A DNA stretch of 6,297 bases from Candidatus Aerophobota bacterium. GTDB lineage: Bacteria; Aerophobota; Aerophobia; Aerophobales; B3-G15. Every line of letters starts with the position of its first letter. Within the stretch, counting starts at the first letter, position 1. Position numbers and translations under genes: made by a program. The notes under the pieces are model-generated. The model was not told the DNA's origin. It saw nothing but the letters and a program-made list of their open reading frames with translations, and did not search any database. Where the stretch lies: assembly GCA_030615365.1 (NCBI GenBank), contig JAUWZM010000118.1:1-6297 (forward strand), given 5' to 3'. This document shows positions 1 to 6,110 of this stretch, one piece after another.

Positions 1-1
1 G

Positions 2-415
2 TCGGGTAAAAATTCTATGTATAGATTTTTTGTCAATGACCCGGTAAGGTTTGAAAGATCAATTAAAGTGAGCCTTGAACACGGTCATGCGAATAACTTA
101 GCTAATGATTATTCCAGTGTAGCTTACTGGTATCAAAATGAACCTCATAAAGAGTTCGCTCCCCTGCTTCCTGCAAAAAAAAGATTTCCCATTTTACCTT
201 TAGAAGGGGAAAAACTCATAGAAAAGGAAAGAAAAATTTACCAGATAATGCAAAAAGAAGGAGGAATTTTCTTTTGGTTTAGATTTCCACAGGACATAAA
301 AAAGATACTATCCCTGCGAGGACAAATTGATGAAGCATTTGATAAGGAGGAGTATCAAAAGGCTTCTGCGCTCTGGGATGATATTCTGGAAATAACCAGG
401 ATTAAAATTCAATAA
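2..415 (+). CDS. DUF2961 / GH172-type glycoside hydrolase, C-terminal part (5' end outside window)
   Basis: The reading frame is open to the left edge, with codons for S-G-K-N-S before the first ATG at 17. That ATG lies inside a conserved motif, so the gene starts upstream of the window. Counting from that Met, the visible part has YRFF near residues 2-5, DPVRF near 8-12, an EHG motif at 21-23 and the AYWYQ signature near 36-40. This Y-R-x-x-DP-x-x-F, EHG, (S)vAYWYQ series is typical of DUF2961, now glycoside hydrolase family 172, whose characterised members act on alpha-D-fructofuranosides (difructose dianhydride I) and alpha-D-arabinofuranosides. The rest, from about residue 55, is a charged, probably helical C-terminal extension ending at TAA. 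The EHG glutamate is a candidate active-site residue, but this cannot be settled from the fragment. The gene lies 103 bp upstream of the sugar permeases on the same strand, so its product probably processes the imported glycan. No signal peptide can be judged because the N-terminus is missing. Family assignment is fairly sure; the substrate is unknown. Confidence 0.85.
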   Translation, partial: SGKNSMYRFFVNDPVRFERSIKVSLEHGHANNLANDYSSVAYWYQNEPHKEFAPLLPAKKRFPILPLEGEKLIEKERKIYQIMQKEGGIFFWFRFPQDIKKILSLRGQIDEAFDKEEYQKASALWDDILEITRIKIQ

Positions 416-420
416 CCAGG
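391..420 (+). repeat. 10-bp direct repeat across the hydrolase stop codon
   Basis: AATAACCAGG occurs at 391-400 and again at 411-420, exactly 20 bp apart. The second copy contains the TAA stop of the hydrolase gene (413-415). It may be a small slippage duplication that set the present C-terminus, or chance. No function is implied. Confidence 0.4.
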
Positions 421-518
421 TCCAAAAGATACTATTTTTCAAGGTGAAAATCCCCATCATTTTAACATGAGACCACATTGACTACAGGACTACCAGACTA
501 TATGGAGGATAAAAAGTA

Positions 519-1406
519 ATGAGACTGCTTAAAAAACTTAAAAATTCTAAGGTAAGAGCAGGTTATCTTTTTATATTTCCTTCCTTACTGGTAATATTAA
601 CATTTTCTATTTATCCAATGATCAACACTTTCATCTTTAGCTTTTTTAGATATGATGCTATGGAAATAAAAAAATTCATTGGCCTTAGCAATTATAATGA
701 ACTCTTTAATGATCCTTTGATCTGGAATAGCTTAAGGGTTACCATTTACTATGTTGTTGGTTCTCTTCCAGCAGCTATTTTTATCAGTATGGCAATAGCC
801 TTAATAATCAATGAAAATTGGTTTAAATTTCGGAATTTTTTTACTACAATTTATTTCCTGCCCGTGGTAATTTCTATGGTTGCTGCTGCCTTTGCCTGGA
901 GATGGTTTCTTAACCCTATGTTCGGCCTGGCGAATTCACTCCTTGAGATGATTGGATTACCTGCTCAAGAATGGTTAGGAAATCCTAAAATAGCTATGAT
1001 TAGTGTAATATTGGTAAGCATTTGGAAAAATTTGGGATTTTTTCTAATTATATATATAGCTGCTCTACAAGGCATTCCTGATGTTTATTATGAAGCTGCC
1101 AAAATAGATGGGGCTTCTAAATGGCATCAAATAAGATACATTGTCTGGCCTCTTCTTGCTCCTACTACTCTTTTTATCAGTGTAATGGGTATCATTGGAG
1201 GATTCCAGGTATTCGATCAGGTGTTTATATTGACCGGGGGAGGACCGGTGAATGCTACCAGAGTTACTGTTTATTATATCTGGCAAAGTGCATTTTCTCA
1301 GTTTCGAATGGGTTATGCCTCTTCTATCGCAACTATCTTATTTTTACTTATATTGGGCATAACCTGGGCTCAATGGAAGTACTATCTTAGCCAAATAGAA
1401 CTATAG
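519..1406 (+). CDS. Carbohydrate ABC transporter permease, MalF/UgpA type (CUT1)
   Basis: This is one half of the inner-membrane channel of a CUT1 sugar ABC importer. The 295-residue length is normal for the family. Six hydrophobic segments are visible, at about residues 15-39, 73-97, 109-131, 158-181, 211-237 and 267-289. The cytoplasmic EAA loop that docks on the ATPase is intact (EAAKIDGAS, residues 192-200, followed by a PLLAPT stretch). The segment TGGGPVNAT near 239-247, after the fifth membrane segment, is characteristic of the MalF/UgpA side of the pair. The ATG at 519 is preceded by GGAGG at 504-508 with good spacing, and the first membrane segment begins soon after a basic N-terminus, which supports this start. 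It pairs with the second permease 30 bp downstream. Sugar specificity cannot be read from a permease; the neighbouring hydrolase and isomerase suggest an oligosaccharide or glycoside. Confidence 0.95.
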   Translation: MRLLKKLKNSKVRAGYLFIFPSLLVILTFSIYPMINTFIFSFFRYDAMEIKKFIGLSNYNELFNDPLIWNSLRVTIYYVVGSLPAAIFISMAIALIINENWFKFRNFFTTIYFLPVVISMVAAAFAWRWFLNPMFGLANSLLEMIGLPAQEWLGNPKIAMISVILVSIWKNLGFFLIIYIAALQGIPDVYYEAAKIDGASKWHQIRYIVWPLLAPTTLFISVMGIIGGFQVFDQVFILTGGGPVNATRVTVYYIWQSAFSQFRMGYASSIATILFLLILGITWAQWKYYLSQIEL

Positions 1407-1436
1407 TACCCATACTTTGGCACTTTTTGATTAAAA

Positions 1437-2276
1437 ATGAAATTCAATATAAATATTTTAGTCAGGGTTATTTTATATGTAGTTGTCGCTGTAGGAGGTT
1501 TAATTTTATTCCTTCCCTTTTTTTGGATGATTTCTGTGTCACTGCAGACAACTACTCAACTTTATAGATGGCCTTTAGAGCTGTTGCCTTCTCCTATTTA
1601 TTTGCGTAATTATTTAGTAGCCTGGACCAGTGCTCCTGTTGCTCGTTTTTACTCTAACAGTATTTTTGTATCATTTATTGGCACTGGCGTCTCTTTGATT
1701 TTCTGTAGTCTGGCTGGATTTTCCTTTGCTCATTATCGATTTCCTGCTCGTAATCTAATTTTTGTTCTCATCTTATCCACATTGATGCTTCCTGTTCATG
1801 TAAGAATAATTCCTCTTTTTATCTTGATGAAGAATTTTGGTTGGCTCGATACTTATCAGGGATTGATTGTTCCTGGCCTTGCTAATGCTTTTGGAATCTT
1901 TTTAATGAGACAATTTATGAAATCTATACCAGAAGCACTTTTTGATGCTGCGAGAATAGATGGATGTTCCGAGTTTAGAATTTTTGCTCAGATAGCTTTA
2001 CCTCTAAGCAAGCCTGCTTTAGCTACTTTGGGGATTTTTATATTTATGACCCAGTGGAATGATTTTTTTTGGCCCCTCCTTGTAGTTAAAAGCGAGGAAA
2101 TGAAAACTCTACCTTTAGCTATAGCTGCCCTTTCTCAGGCGCAATCTGGTTACGTAAGTACCTGGCCTGAGGTTATGAGTATGGCTATTATTATAACTAT
2201 TCCTACTATTTTAGTTGCCATTCTCTTCCAGCAATACTTTAAAAAAGGTCTTACATTAACCGGTCTCAAAATGTAA
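1437..2276 (+). CDS. Carbohydrate ABC transporter permease, MalG/UgpE type (CUT1)
   Basis: This is the second channel subunit of the same importer. It is 279 residues, usual for MalG-like proteins, with hydrophobic segments at about 11-34, 73-97, 107-130, 142-162, 185-207 and 245-266. Family signatures are the MLPVHVRIIPLFIL stretch (about 117-130), the EAA-like loop DAARIDGCS (170-178) for ATPase contact, QWNDFFWPL (206-214), and the C-terminal FQQYFKKGLT...K ending that MalG-type subunits carry. An in-frame TGA lies at 1428-1430, just before the ATG, so no earlier start is possible. No Shine-Dalgarno sequence is visible in the 30-bp gap, so translation probably depends on coupling to the upstream permease, which would help hold the two subunits near 1:1. 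Family assignment is firm; the exact start is slightly less so because of the missing ribosome binding site. Confidence 0.94.
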   Translation: MKFNINILVRVILYVVVAVGGLILFLPFFWMISVSLQTTTQLYRWPLELLPSPIYLRNYLVAWTSAPVARFYSNSIFVSFIGTGVSLIFCSLAGFSFAHYRFPARNLIFVLILSTLMLPVHVRIIPLFILMKNFGWLDTYQGLIVPGLANAFGIFLMRQFMKSIPEALFDAARIDGCSEFRIFAQIALPLSKPALATLGIFIFMTQWNDFFWPLLVVKSEEMKTLPLAIAALSQAQSGYVSTWPEVMSMAIIITIPTILVAILFQQYFKKGLTLTGLKM

Positions 2277-2324
2277 TTGAATGAGGAGGCTCTGGGAGAA
2301 GGAAAAGCTAAAATAAGGCCGCAG

Positions 2325-2332
2325 GGAGGTGA
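2325..2332 (+). promoter_or_regulatory. Orphan Shine-Dalgarno sequence (GGAGGTGA)
   Basis: GGAGGTGA is a full-length complement to the 3' end of 16S rRNA, yet no start codon with a usable ORF follows at normal spacing; a TAG appears at 2341-2343. It may be the remnant of a lost small gene, a ribosome standby or stalling site in the leader of the binding-protein gene, or chance in a purine-rich stretch. The match is seen directly; the role is speculative. Confidence 0.3.
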
Positions 2333-2363
2333 GAATCAGGTAGATCATTAGATTAAGATAAAG

Positions 2364-2420
2364 GGAAGCTTTCTAAAAAGAAAAATGTAAAAGGGTTAGT
2401 TTCTCTTTTGGGAAGCTTTC
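2364..2420 (+). other. Long hairpin in the leader of the binding-protein gene
   Basis: Bases 2364-2378 can pair without interruption with 2406-2420, giving a 15-bp stem that includes three G-U pairs and closes a 27-nt loop. The outer ten bases of each arm are identical (GGAAGCTTTC), so the same bases also form a direct repeat of a near-palindrome about 47 bp apart. A second shared word, AAAATGTAAAA, follows at 2382-2392 and 2425-2435. There is no run of T after the stem, so it is a poor intrinsic terminator. Its place between the permeases and the binding protein suggests either an mRNA processing or stabilising element that raises binding-protein output, or twin operator half-sites. The choice between these is open. 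Confidence 0.5.
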
Positions 2421-2454
2421 AGGGAAAATGTAAAAATTTAAAAAGGAGAGAGGA

Positions 2455-3801
2455 ATGAACAAAATTAAATTTTCATTCGCGGTAAGTGTAGGCATGATTT
2501 ATTTACTTATGTCGATAGGATCAGCTCTTGCTGCACCAAAGATAGAGATATCTATGTCTGTTTGGGGCATGCCCTGGGAGAATATTCTATATACAGATAT
2601 TGATATCCCAGAGTTTCAAAAGCAAAATCCCGACATTAAAGTAAAATTTTATCATTTTCCGGCAGGGAATTATGCTGATAAGCTGATGACTCTATTTGCT
2701 GGAGGAGAAGCGCCTGATGTAATGCGTGCGATTAATTTTCAGCTTCCACTATTTTCATCTAAACATGTTTTTGCTCCATTGGATGAATATATAGATGGTC
2801 CAGAAGGATTCGATCGAGATGATTTTGTCTCCGGGGTTTGGGAAGGAGTTAAAATAAAAGGTAAAACTTATGCTATACCTACAGATACAACTGTTGTTGA
2901 TGGTTTATTCTACAACAAAGATATGTTTGATGAAATTGGACTTGAATATCCTACTAATGATTGGACCTGGGATGAGGCAATTGAGGCGGCAACCAAGTTA
3001 ACAGTTAGAAAAGCTGGACGAGTTGGCGTGTATGGCTTAAATATGATGCCCAATCACCCCTATACTCTCTTTTCTTTTATGCCTGGTACGGGAGCAAAAC
3101 TATGGAATGAAGATAAGACCAAATGTATAATTAGTAATCCTGAAACTGTAGCTGCTATAGAATTGATGCAAGATTTAGTATTTAAGTACAGAGTAAGCCC
3201 TTCACCTGCAGAGATTGGAAATATAGATTATGCTCAATTCTTTAAAGCCAATAGAGCGGCAATGATGTTAGCAGGAGTCTGGGTAGTTCCCTCGATCAAA
3301 AAAGATGCCCCTGGGATTAATTTTGCAGTAACCACAATGCCTAAGGGAACGGTAAGTAAAAAAGTTTACGCTGCTTCCTGTTGTTTTGCTCTAAATGCTC
3401 AGTCTGAATACTCTCAGGAAGCCTGGAAACTTTTAAAATTTCTTACCTCTACCGAAGCCTTGATGGATTACTGGCAAAAAACATGGGTTACCGCCCCTTC
3501 ACGATTGTCGGTGCTAAACTCTCCTGATTTTAAAAATGTAACCGGGGTTCCAGGATATATTCCTGCCATAGAAACTGAACAAGAATTTGTCGAGAAAGTC
3601 CAATGGATATACGATATTCTCAAAAATGGATGGTTTACTATGGAATACGCTGGTCCTTATTTTACTCAACTTTTTCCTTTTCCTCTTATGCCTGCTCTTG
3701 ACTCTGTTTTTCTTAAAGAGGGAAGAAAAGATGTTAAGGAGATGCTCGATAAATTACAGGCTGATGTTAATAGTAATATAGAAAAAGTAACACAAGATTA
3801 G
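2455..3801 (+). CDS. Extracellular sugar-binding protein, ABC transporter family 1 solute-binding protein
   Basis: This is the substrate-capturing component of the CUT1 importer, 448 residues before processing, a normal size. Residues 1-26 form a Sec signal peptide (basic start, hydrophobic core, S-A-L-A before the predicted cut at 26/27). No cysteine follows the signal, so the mature protein should be soluble in a periplasm rather than a lipoprotein. Family 1 signatures are FAGGEAPDV (81-89), YAIPTDT (139-145), FYNKDMF (152-158) and WTWDEA (170-175). The mature part is rich in tryptophan and aromatic residues, as expected for stacking on sugars. The ATG at 2455 has AAGGAG at 2443-2448 upstream at good spacing. 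The gene follows both permeases instead of preceding them, after a 178-bp gap containing a hairpin, so its expression may be set separately. The ligand cannot be deduced from sequence alone; the surrounding genes suggest a glycoside or oligosaccharide. Confidence 0.95.
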   Translation: MNKIKFSFAVSVGMIYLLMSIGSALAAPKIEISMSVWGMPWENILYTDIDIPEFQKQNPDIKVKFYHFPAGNYADKLMTLFAGGEAPDVMRAINFQLPLFSSKHVFAPLDEYIDGPEGFDRDDFVSGVWEGVKIKGKTYAIPTDTTVVDGLFYNKDMFDEIGLEYPTNDWTWDEAIEAATKLTVRKAGRVGVYGLNMMPNHPYTLFSFMPGTGAKLWNEDKTKCIISNPETVAAIELMQDLVFKYRVSPSPAEIGNIDYAQFFKANRAAMMLAGVWVVPSIKKDAPGINFAVTTMPKGTVSKKVYAASCCFALNAQSEYSQEAWKLLKFLTSTEALMDYWQKTWVTAPSRLSVLNSPDFKNVTGVPGYIPAIETEQEFVEKVQWIYDILKNGWFTMEYAGPYFTQLFPFPLMPALDSVFLKEGRKDVKEMLDKLQADVNSNIEKVTQD

Positions 3802-3829
3802 TAGTTAATAAAGAGAAGAGGAACACATA

Positions 3830-3857
3830 CACCCCCTCCCACAAGGGGGAGGGGGTG
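3830..3857 (+). terminator. GC-rich hairpin, possible terminator or dispersed palindromic repeat
   Basis: CACCCCCTCCC (3830-3840) pairs perfectly with GGGAGGGGGTG (3847-3857), an 11-bp stem, almost all G-C, with a 6-nt loop ACAAGG. It starts 29 bp after the binding-protein stop codon, the usual place for a terminator, but the sequence downstream (AGTATCATTATTCCC) is only mildly T-rich, not a true U-tract. Its extreme composition in an AT-rich setting resembles the CCCTCTCCC/GGGAGAGGG intergenic palindromes dispersed in many bacterial genomes. It could weaken read-through into the isomerase gene or protect the 3' end of the transport mRNA. The hairpin itself is certain; its role is inferred. 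Confidence 0.5.
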
Positions 3858-3986
3858 AGTATCATTATTCCCTCTGTCCCCTTTCTTGAATTAAATATGT
3901 TATTTTTAAAACAAAAGTCTTAAGATTGAATAAATGCGCATATAGGAAACTCTGTCTTTTAAATAAAAAAGGGGGAAGCATAAAAA

Positions 3987-4970
3987 ATGTTAGAAAAAAG
4001 TAAAAGATATTCGGTTGGTATATGGGCACTAAAGGGATGTGCAGATCGTTTTGTCTCCAATGGATATGAGGAAAAGACAACAAGCTTACAAGAGGCGATT
4101 TTAAAAGCTTCCCAAATTAAGGGAATAAGAGCGATAGAATTTATGTCCAGTGACTTTGAACAAGTCTCTGTAAAGGAAATTAGAGATTTACTAAAGAAGA
4201 ACAACCTCATAGTTTCAGGCATTTTAGTAAATACCTTTTCTCGGAAGTGGAAATTAGGAGCATTTTCTAATACCGATGAAACTCTGCGCCAGGAATCCAT
4301 AGAAGAGGGACACAAAGCCGTTGCCATAGCCAATGAATTGGGGTGTCAAACAATAACCTTATGGTTGGGCTCTGATGGTTTTGATTATCCCTTTCAGGTG
4401 AATTATAAGGACCACTGGCATCTTCTTATGAAATCAATTGAGAGATTAACCCAGGAGCACCCTGACAAAAGGTTTGCCCTGGAGTATAAACTGAAAGAGC
4501 CAAGAAAACATATGACCATTGGAACAGCTATGAAAGCCTTCTATATAGTGCAAAAATTAAAGAGAAATAACCTTGGGGTATTGATTGATTTTGGACATGG
4601 TTTAATGGCAAAAGAAAACCTTGCTGAAACGGTTTCAATATTGAACGGGGAAGGAAAATTATTTGGCATTCATTTCAATGATGCCTATAGAGAGTGGGAT
4701 GATGACTTAATTGCTGGTTCCGTCAATATATGGGATTCTCTTGAGTTTCTTTACTATTTAGATGAAGTGGGATATGATGGGTGGATATCCTTTGATATCT
4801 TTCCCTTTAGAATGGATGGTTCAAAAGCAGTAGAGATATGTGTAAAGAATACCGATAACTTGATAAAACTAACTGAGAGAATACACAAAGACAAGTTAAG
4901 AAAGGCACAGACCTCCGGGAAGGCAGAAAATACTTTAGAGATTATTTATCAGATTCTCGAAATATCATAG
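3987..4970 (+). CDS. Xylose isomerase-like TIM-barrel sugar isomerase, related to RhaI-type L-rhamnose isomerase
   Basis: This is a probable cytoplasmic metal-dependent aldose-ketose isomerase of the xylose isomerase-like TIM-barrel superfamily. The putative metal ligands are visible in the expected order: E166 with K168 (EYK), D201 and H204 (DFGH), H229 (HFNDAY), D238 and D240 (WDDDL) and D270 (SFDIF). As I recall the Pseudomonas stutzeri L-rhamnose isomerase site (E219, K221, D254, H257, H281, D289, D291, D327), the spacings match almost exactly, and the HFND...DDDL..GS block is characteristic of that group. The WLGSDGFDYP loop (126-135) probably lines the substrate site. At 327 residues it is clearly shorter than the roughly 430-residue RhaI enzyme, so substrate and oligomer state may differ. 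The ATG at 3987 has a weak GGGGG at 3971-3975. The gene lies 185 bp after the binding-protein gene and 63 bp before the next gene, in the same frame as it. A sugar epimerase function is the main alternative. The fold is firm; the exact reaction is moderate. Confidence 0.85.
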   Translation: MLEKSKRYSVGIWALKGCADRFVSNGYEEKTTSLQEAILKASQIKGIRAIEFMSSDFEQVSVKEIRDLLKKNNLIVSGILVNTFSRKWKLGAFSNTDETLRQESIEEGHKAVAIANELGCQTITLWLGSDGFDYPFQVNYKDHWHLLMKSIERLTQEHPDKRFALEYKLKEPRKHMTIGTAMKAFYIVQKLKRNNLGVLIDFGHGLMAKENLAETVSILNGEGKLFGIHFNDAYREWDDDLIAGSVNIWDSLEFLYYLDEVGYDGWISFDIFPFRMDGSKAVEICVKNTDNLIKLTERIHKDKLRKAQTSGKAENTLEIIYQILEIS

Positions 4971-5021
4971 ATTGAAGAAACCACAAGCAATGAGAAACGA
5001 AGGAAGAAAAATAGAGAAGCG

Positions 5022-5026
5022 GGAGG
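5022..5026 (+). promoter_or_regulatory. Ribosome binding site that fixes a TTG start
   Basis: GGAGG lies 7 bp before the TTG at 5034. No ATG or GTG exists in this frame between the isomerase stop at 4968-4970 and the conserved GDALGG motif of the next protein, so this site decides the start of the ADP-ribosylglycohydrolase homologue. The strong site may offset the weak start codon. Confidence 0.75.
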
Positions 5027-5033
5027 AAGAAAA

Positions 5034-6110
5034 TTGGGAGAAAGTCTATGGCTAAATAAGATAAAAGGCTCTATTCTGGGAGGAGCAATTGGGGATGCGC
5101 TGGGCGGTCCTTTGGAAGGAAGAACTCCAGAATACATTAAGGAACGTTTCAAAGGCAAACTCACCGATTTAGCAGAATACGAGCGAAAAAATCCTAAAGG
5201 GGCTAATATATCTATTGAAAGGGGGACTTATACTGACGATACTCGACTTAAGAATATTTTATGTAACGCAATAGTAAGAAAGAAGGGAAGAATTTCAGCA
5301 GATGATTTCGCTCAAGCCATAATGGAGGAGATGGATCCTGAATTGTTCTGGCCAGGAGAAGCCATAGTGTATCACAAAGTAAATGTGATAAATATATATA
5401 AGAGGCTACAGAGAAGTGCCAAATTAGTCTCCCCCGAACAACTCTTCTCTCTTTCCCCGAGAAATATTGGAAAAGGCAATATTCCTGCAGATGATGCAGC
5501 TATGAGCATATCTCCTATAGGTCTTCTAAATCCAGCCAATCCTGAACAGGCGGCTCAGGATGCCTATGAAGTTGCCTCGGTTATTCAGGATGGTTATTCT
5601 TTAGGAGGTGCGGTAGCTGTTGCTTCTGCAGTAGCTGAAGCGATGAGTCCAAAAACTGATTTAAATAAAATAATAAATGAAGCGATGAGATACACTGATA
5701 AAGCTAACTGTCTATCTATTGAAAAAAGCGTTGATATAGCGAAAAAAGCTGCTTCTTTTTCAGAATTCAAGGAAACTTTTTATCAAGAAATGCTCACAGG
5801 ATTTGTGGATGTTCTGGAAGTTGTCCCTTCTTCTTTAGGAATTGTGTATCTATTAGGGAATAACTTTGAACAATCAGTGATAGAAGGAGCAAATTTTGGA
5901 AGGGATTGCGATACCATAGCCTCCATTGTAGGAAGCATCGTGGGAGCATATTTAGGAATTGAATCCTTGCCAAAAAATTGGGTAAGAACTATAATAAAAG
6001 CAAACCCTGAGCCTAACTTAATGGAAACATCAACTGGTATTTATGAAGCGTTAAAACAGGAAATTGAAAAAACCGAAGAGTATATTAAAGATGTTAAATT
6101 GTATCTTTAG
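5034..6110 (+). CDS. ADP-ribosylglycohydrolase-family protein (COG1397-like)
   Basis: The protein has the all-helical, Mg-dependent ADP-ribosylglycohydrolase (ARH/DraG) fold and fills nearly its whole length of 358 residues. Hallmarks are GDALGG (20-25), the metal-binding TDDT (67-70), a central DDAAM (153-157) where relatives often have G-D/N-G-A-A-M, and the second metal motif GRDCDT (289-294) followed by the glycine-rich helix ASIVGSIVGA. All acidic metal ligands expected at the two D-rich motifs are present, so it looks catalytically competent. Characterised members remove ADP-ribose from arginine, serine or nitrogenase reductase by cutting an alpha-ribofuranosyl bond, but many family members lie in sugar or nucleoside operons with unknown substrates. 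Here it follows a sugar isomerase by 63 bp, with no ADP-ribosyltransferase in view, which favours a metabolic glycoside or nucleoside substrate over signal reversal. It starts at TTG, supported by GGAGG. No signal peptide is present, so it should be cytoplasmic. The fold is firm; the substrate is unknown. Confidence 0.9.
   Translation: MGESLWLNKIKGSILGGAIGDALGGPLEGRTPEYIKERFKGKLTDLAEYERKNPKGANISIERGTYTDDTRLKNILCNAIVRKKGRISADDFAQAIMEEMDPELFWPGEAIVYHKVNVINIYKRLQRSAKLVSPEQLFSLSPRNIGKGNIPADDAAMSISPIGLLNPANPEQAAQDAYEVASVIQDGYSLGGAVAVASAVAEAMSPKTDLNKIINEAMRYTDKANCLSIEKSVDIAKKAASFSEFKETFYQEMLTGFVDVLEVVPSSLGIVYLLGNNFEQSVIEGANFGRDCDTIASIVGSIVGAYLGIESLPKNWVRTIIKANPEPNLMETSTGIYEALKQEIEKTEEYIKDVKLYL

Noticed and set aside
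434..451. Small hairpin TTTTCA-AGG-TGAAAA after the hydrolase gene
   Set aside because: The stem has six mostly A-T pairs and no T-run follows, so it is too weak to call a terminator.
478..504. Promoter-like TTGACT with TATATG before the first permease
   Set aside because: The spacing is only 15 bp, and transcription would start after the Shine-Dalgarno at 504-508, leaving the mRNA without its ribosome binding site.
1065..1286. Minus-strand ORF of 73 codons
   Set aside because: It lies wholly inside the first permease gene, opposite its EAA region, with no recognisable domain; a shadow of the real gene.
1121..1390. Plus-strand ORF of 89 codons in a second frame
   Set aside because: It overlaps the firmly identified permease, and its cysteine- and tyrosine-rich translation has no family features.
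2281..2316. 11-residue ORF right after the second permease
   Set aside because: No upstream ribosome binding site and too short to judge; probably chance.
3587..3781. Plus-strand ORF of 64 codons rich in leucine and phenylalanine
   Set aside because: Frame-shifted shadow of the binding-protein C-terminus; the apparent membrane segment is a by-product of T-rich codons.
3865..4333. Two overlapping minus-strand ORFs (3865-4083 and 3959-4333)
   Set aside because: They cover the leader and start of the isomerase gene in antisense, overlap each other, and have no domain or convincing start signal.
4990..5055. 21-residue ORF between the isomerase and the ARH homologue
   Set aside because: No ribosome binding site, highly charged low-complexity translation, and it overlaps the well-supported TTG start in another frame.
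4949..5164. Minus-strand ORF of 71 codons
   Set aside because: Antisense to the isomerase end and to the conserved GDALGG region of the next gene; serine/proline/phenylalanine-rich, as expected opposite purine-rich sequence.
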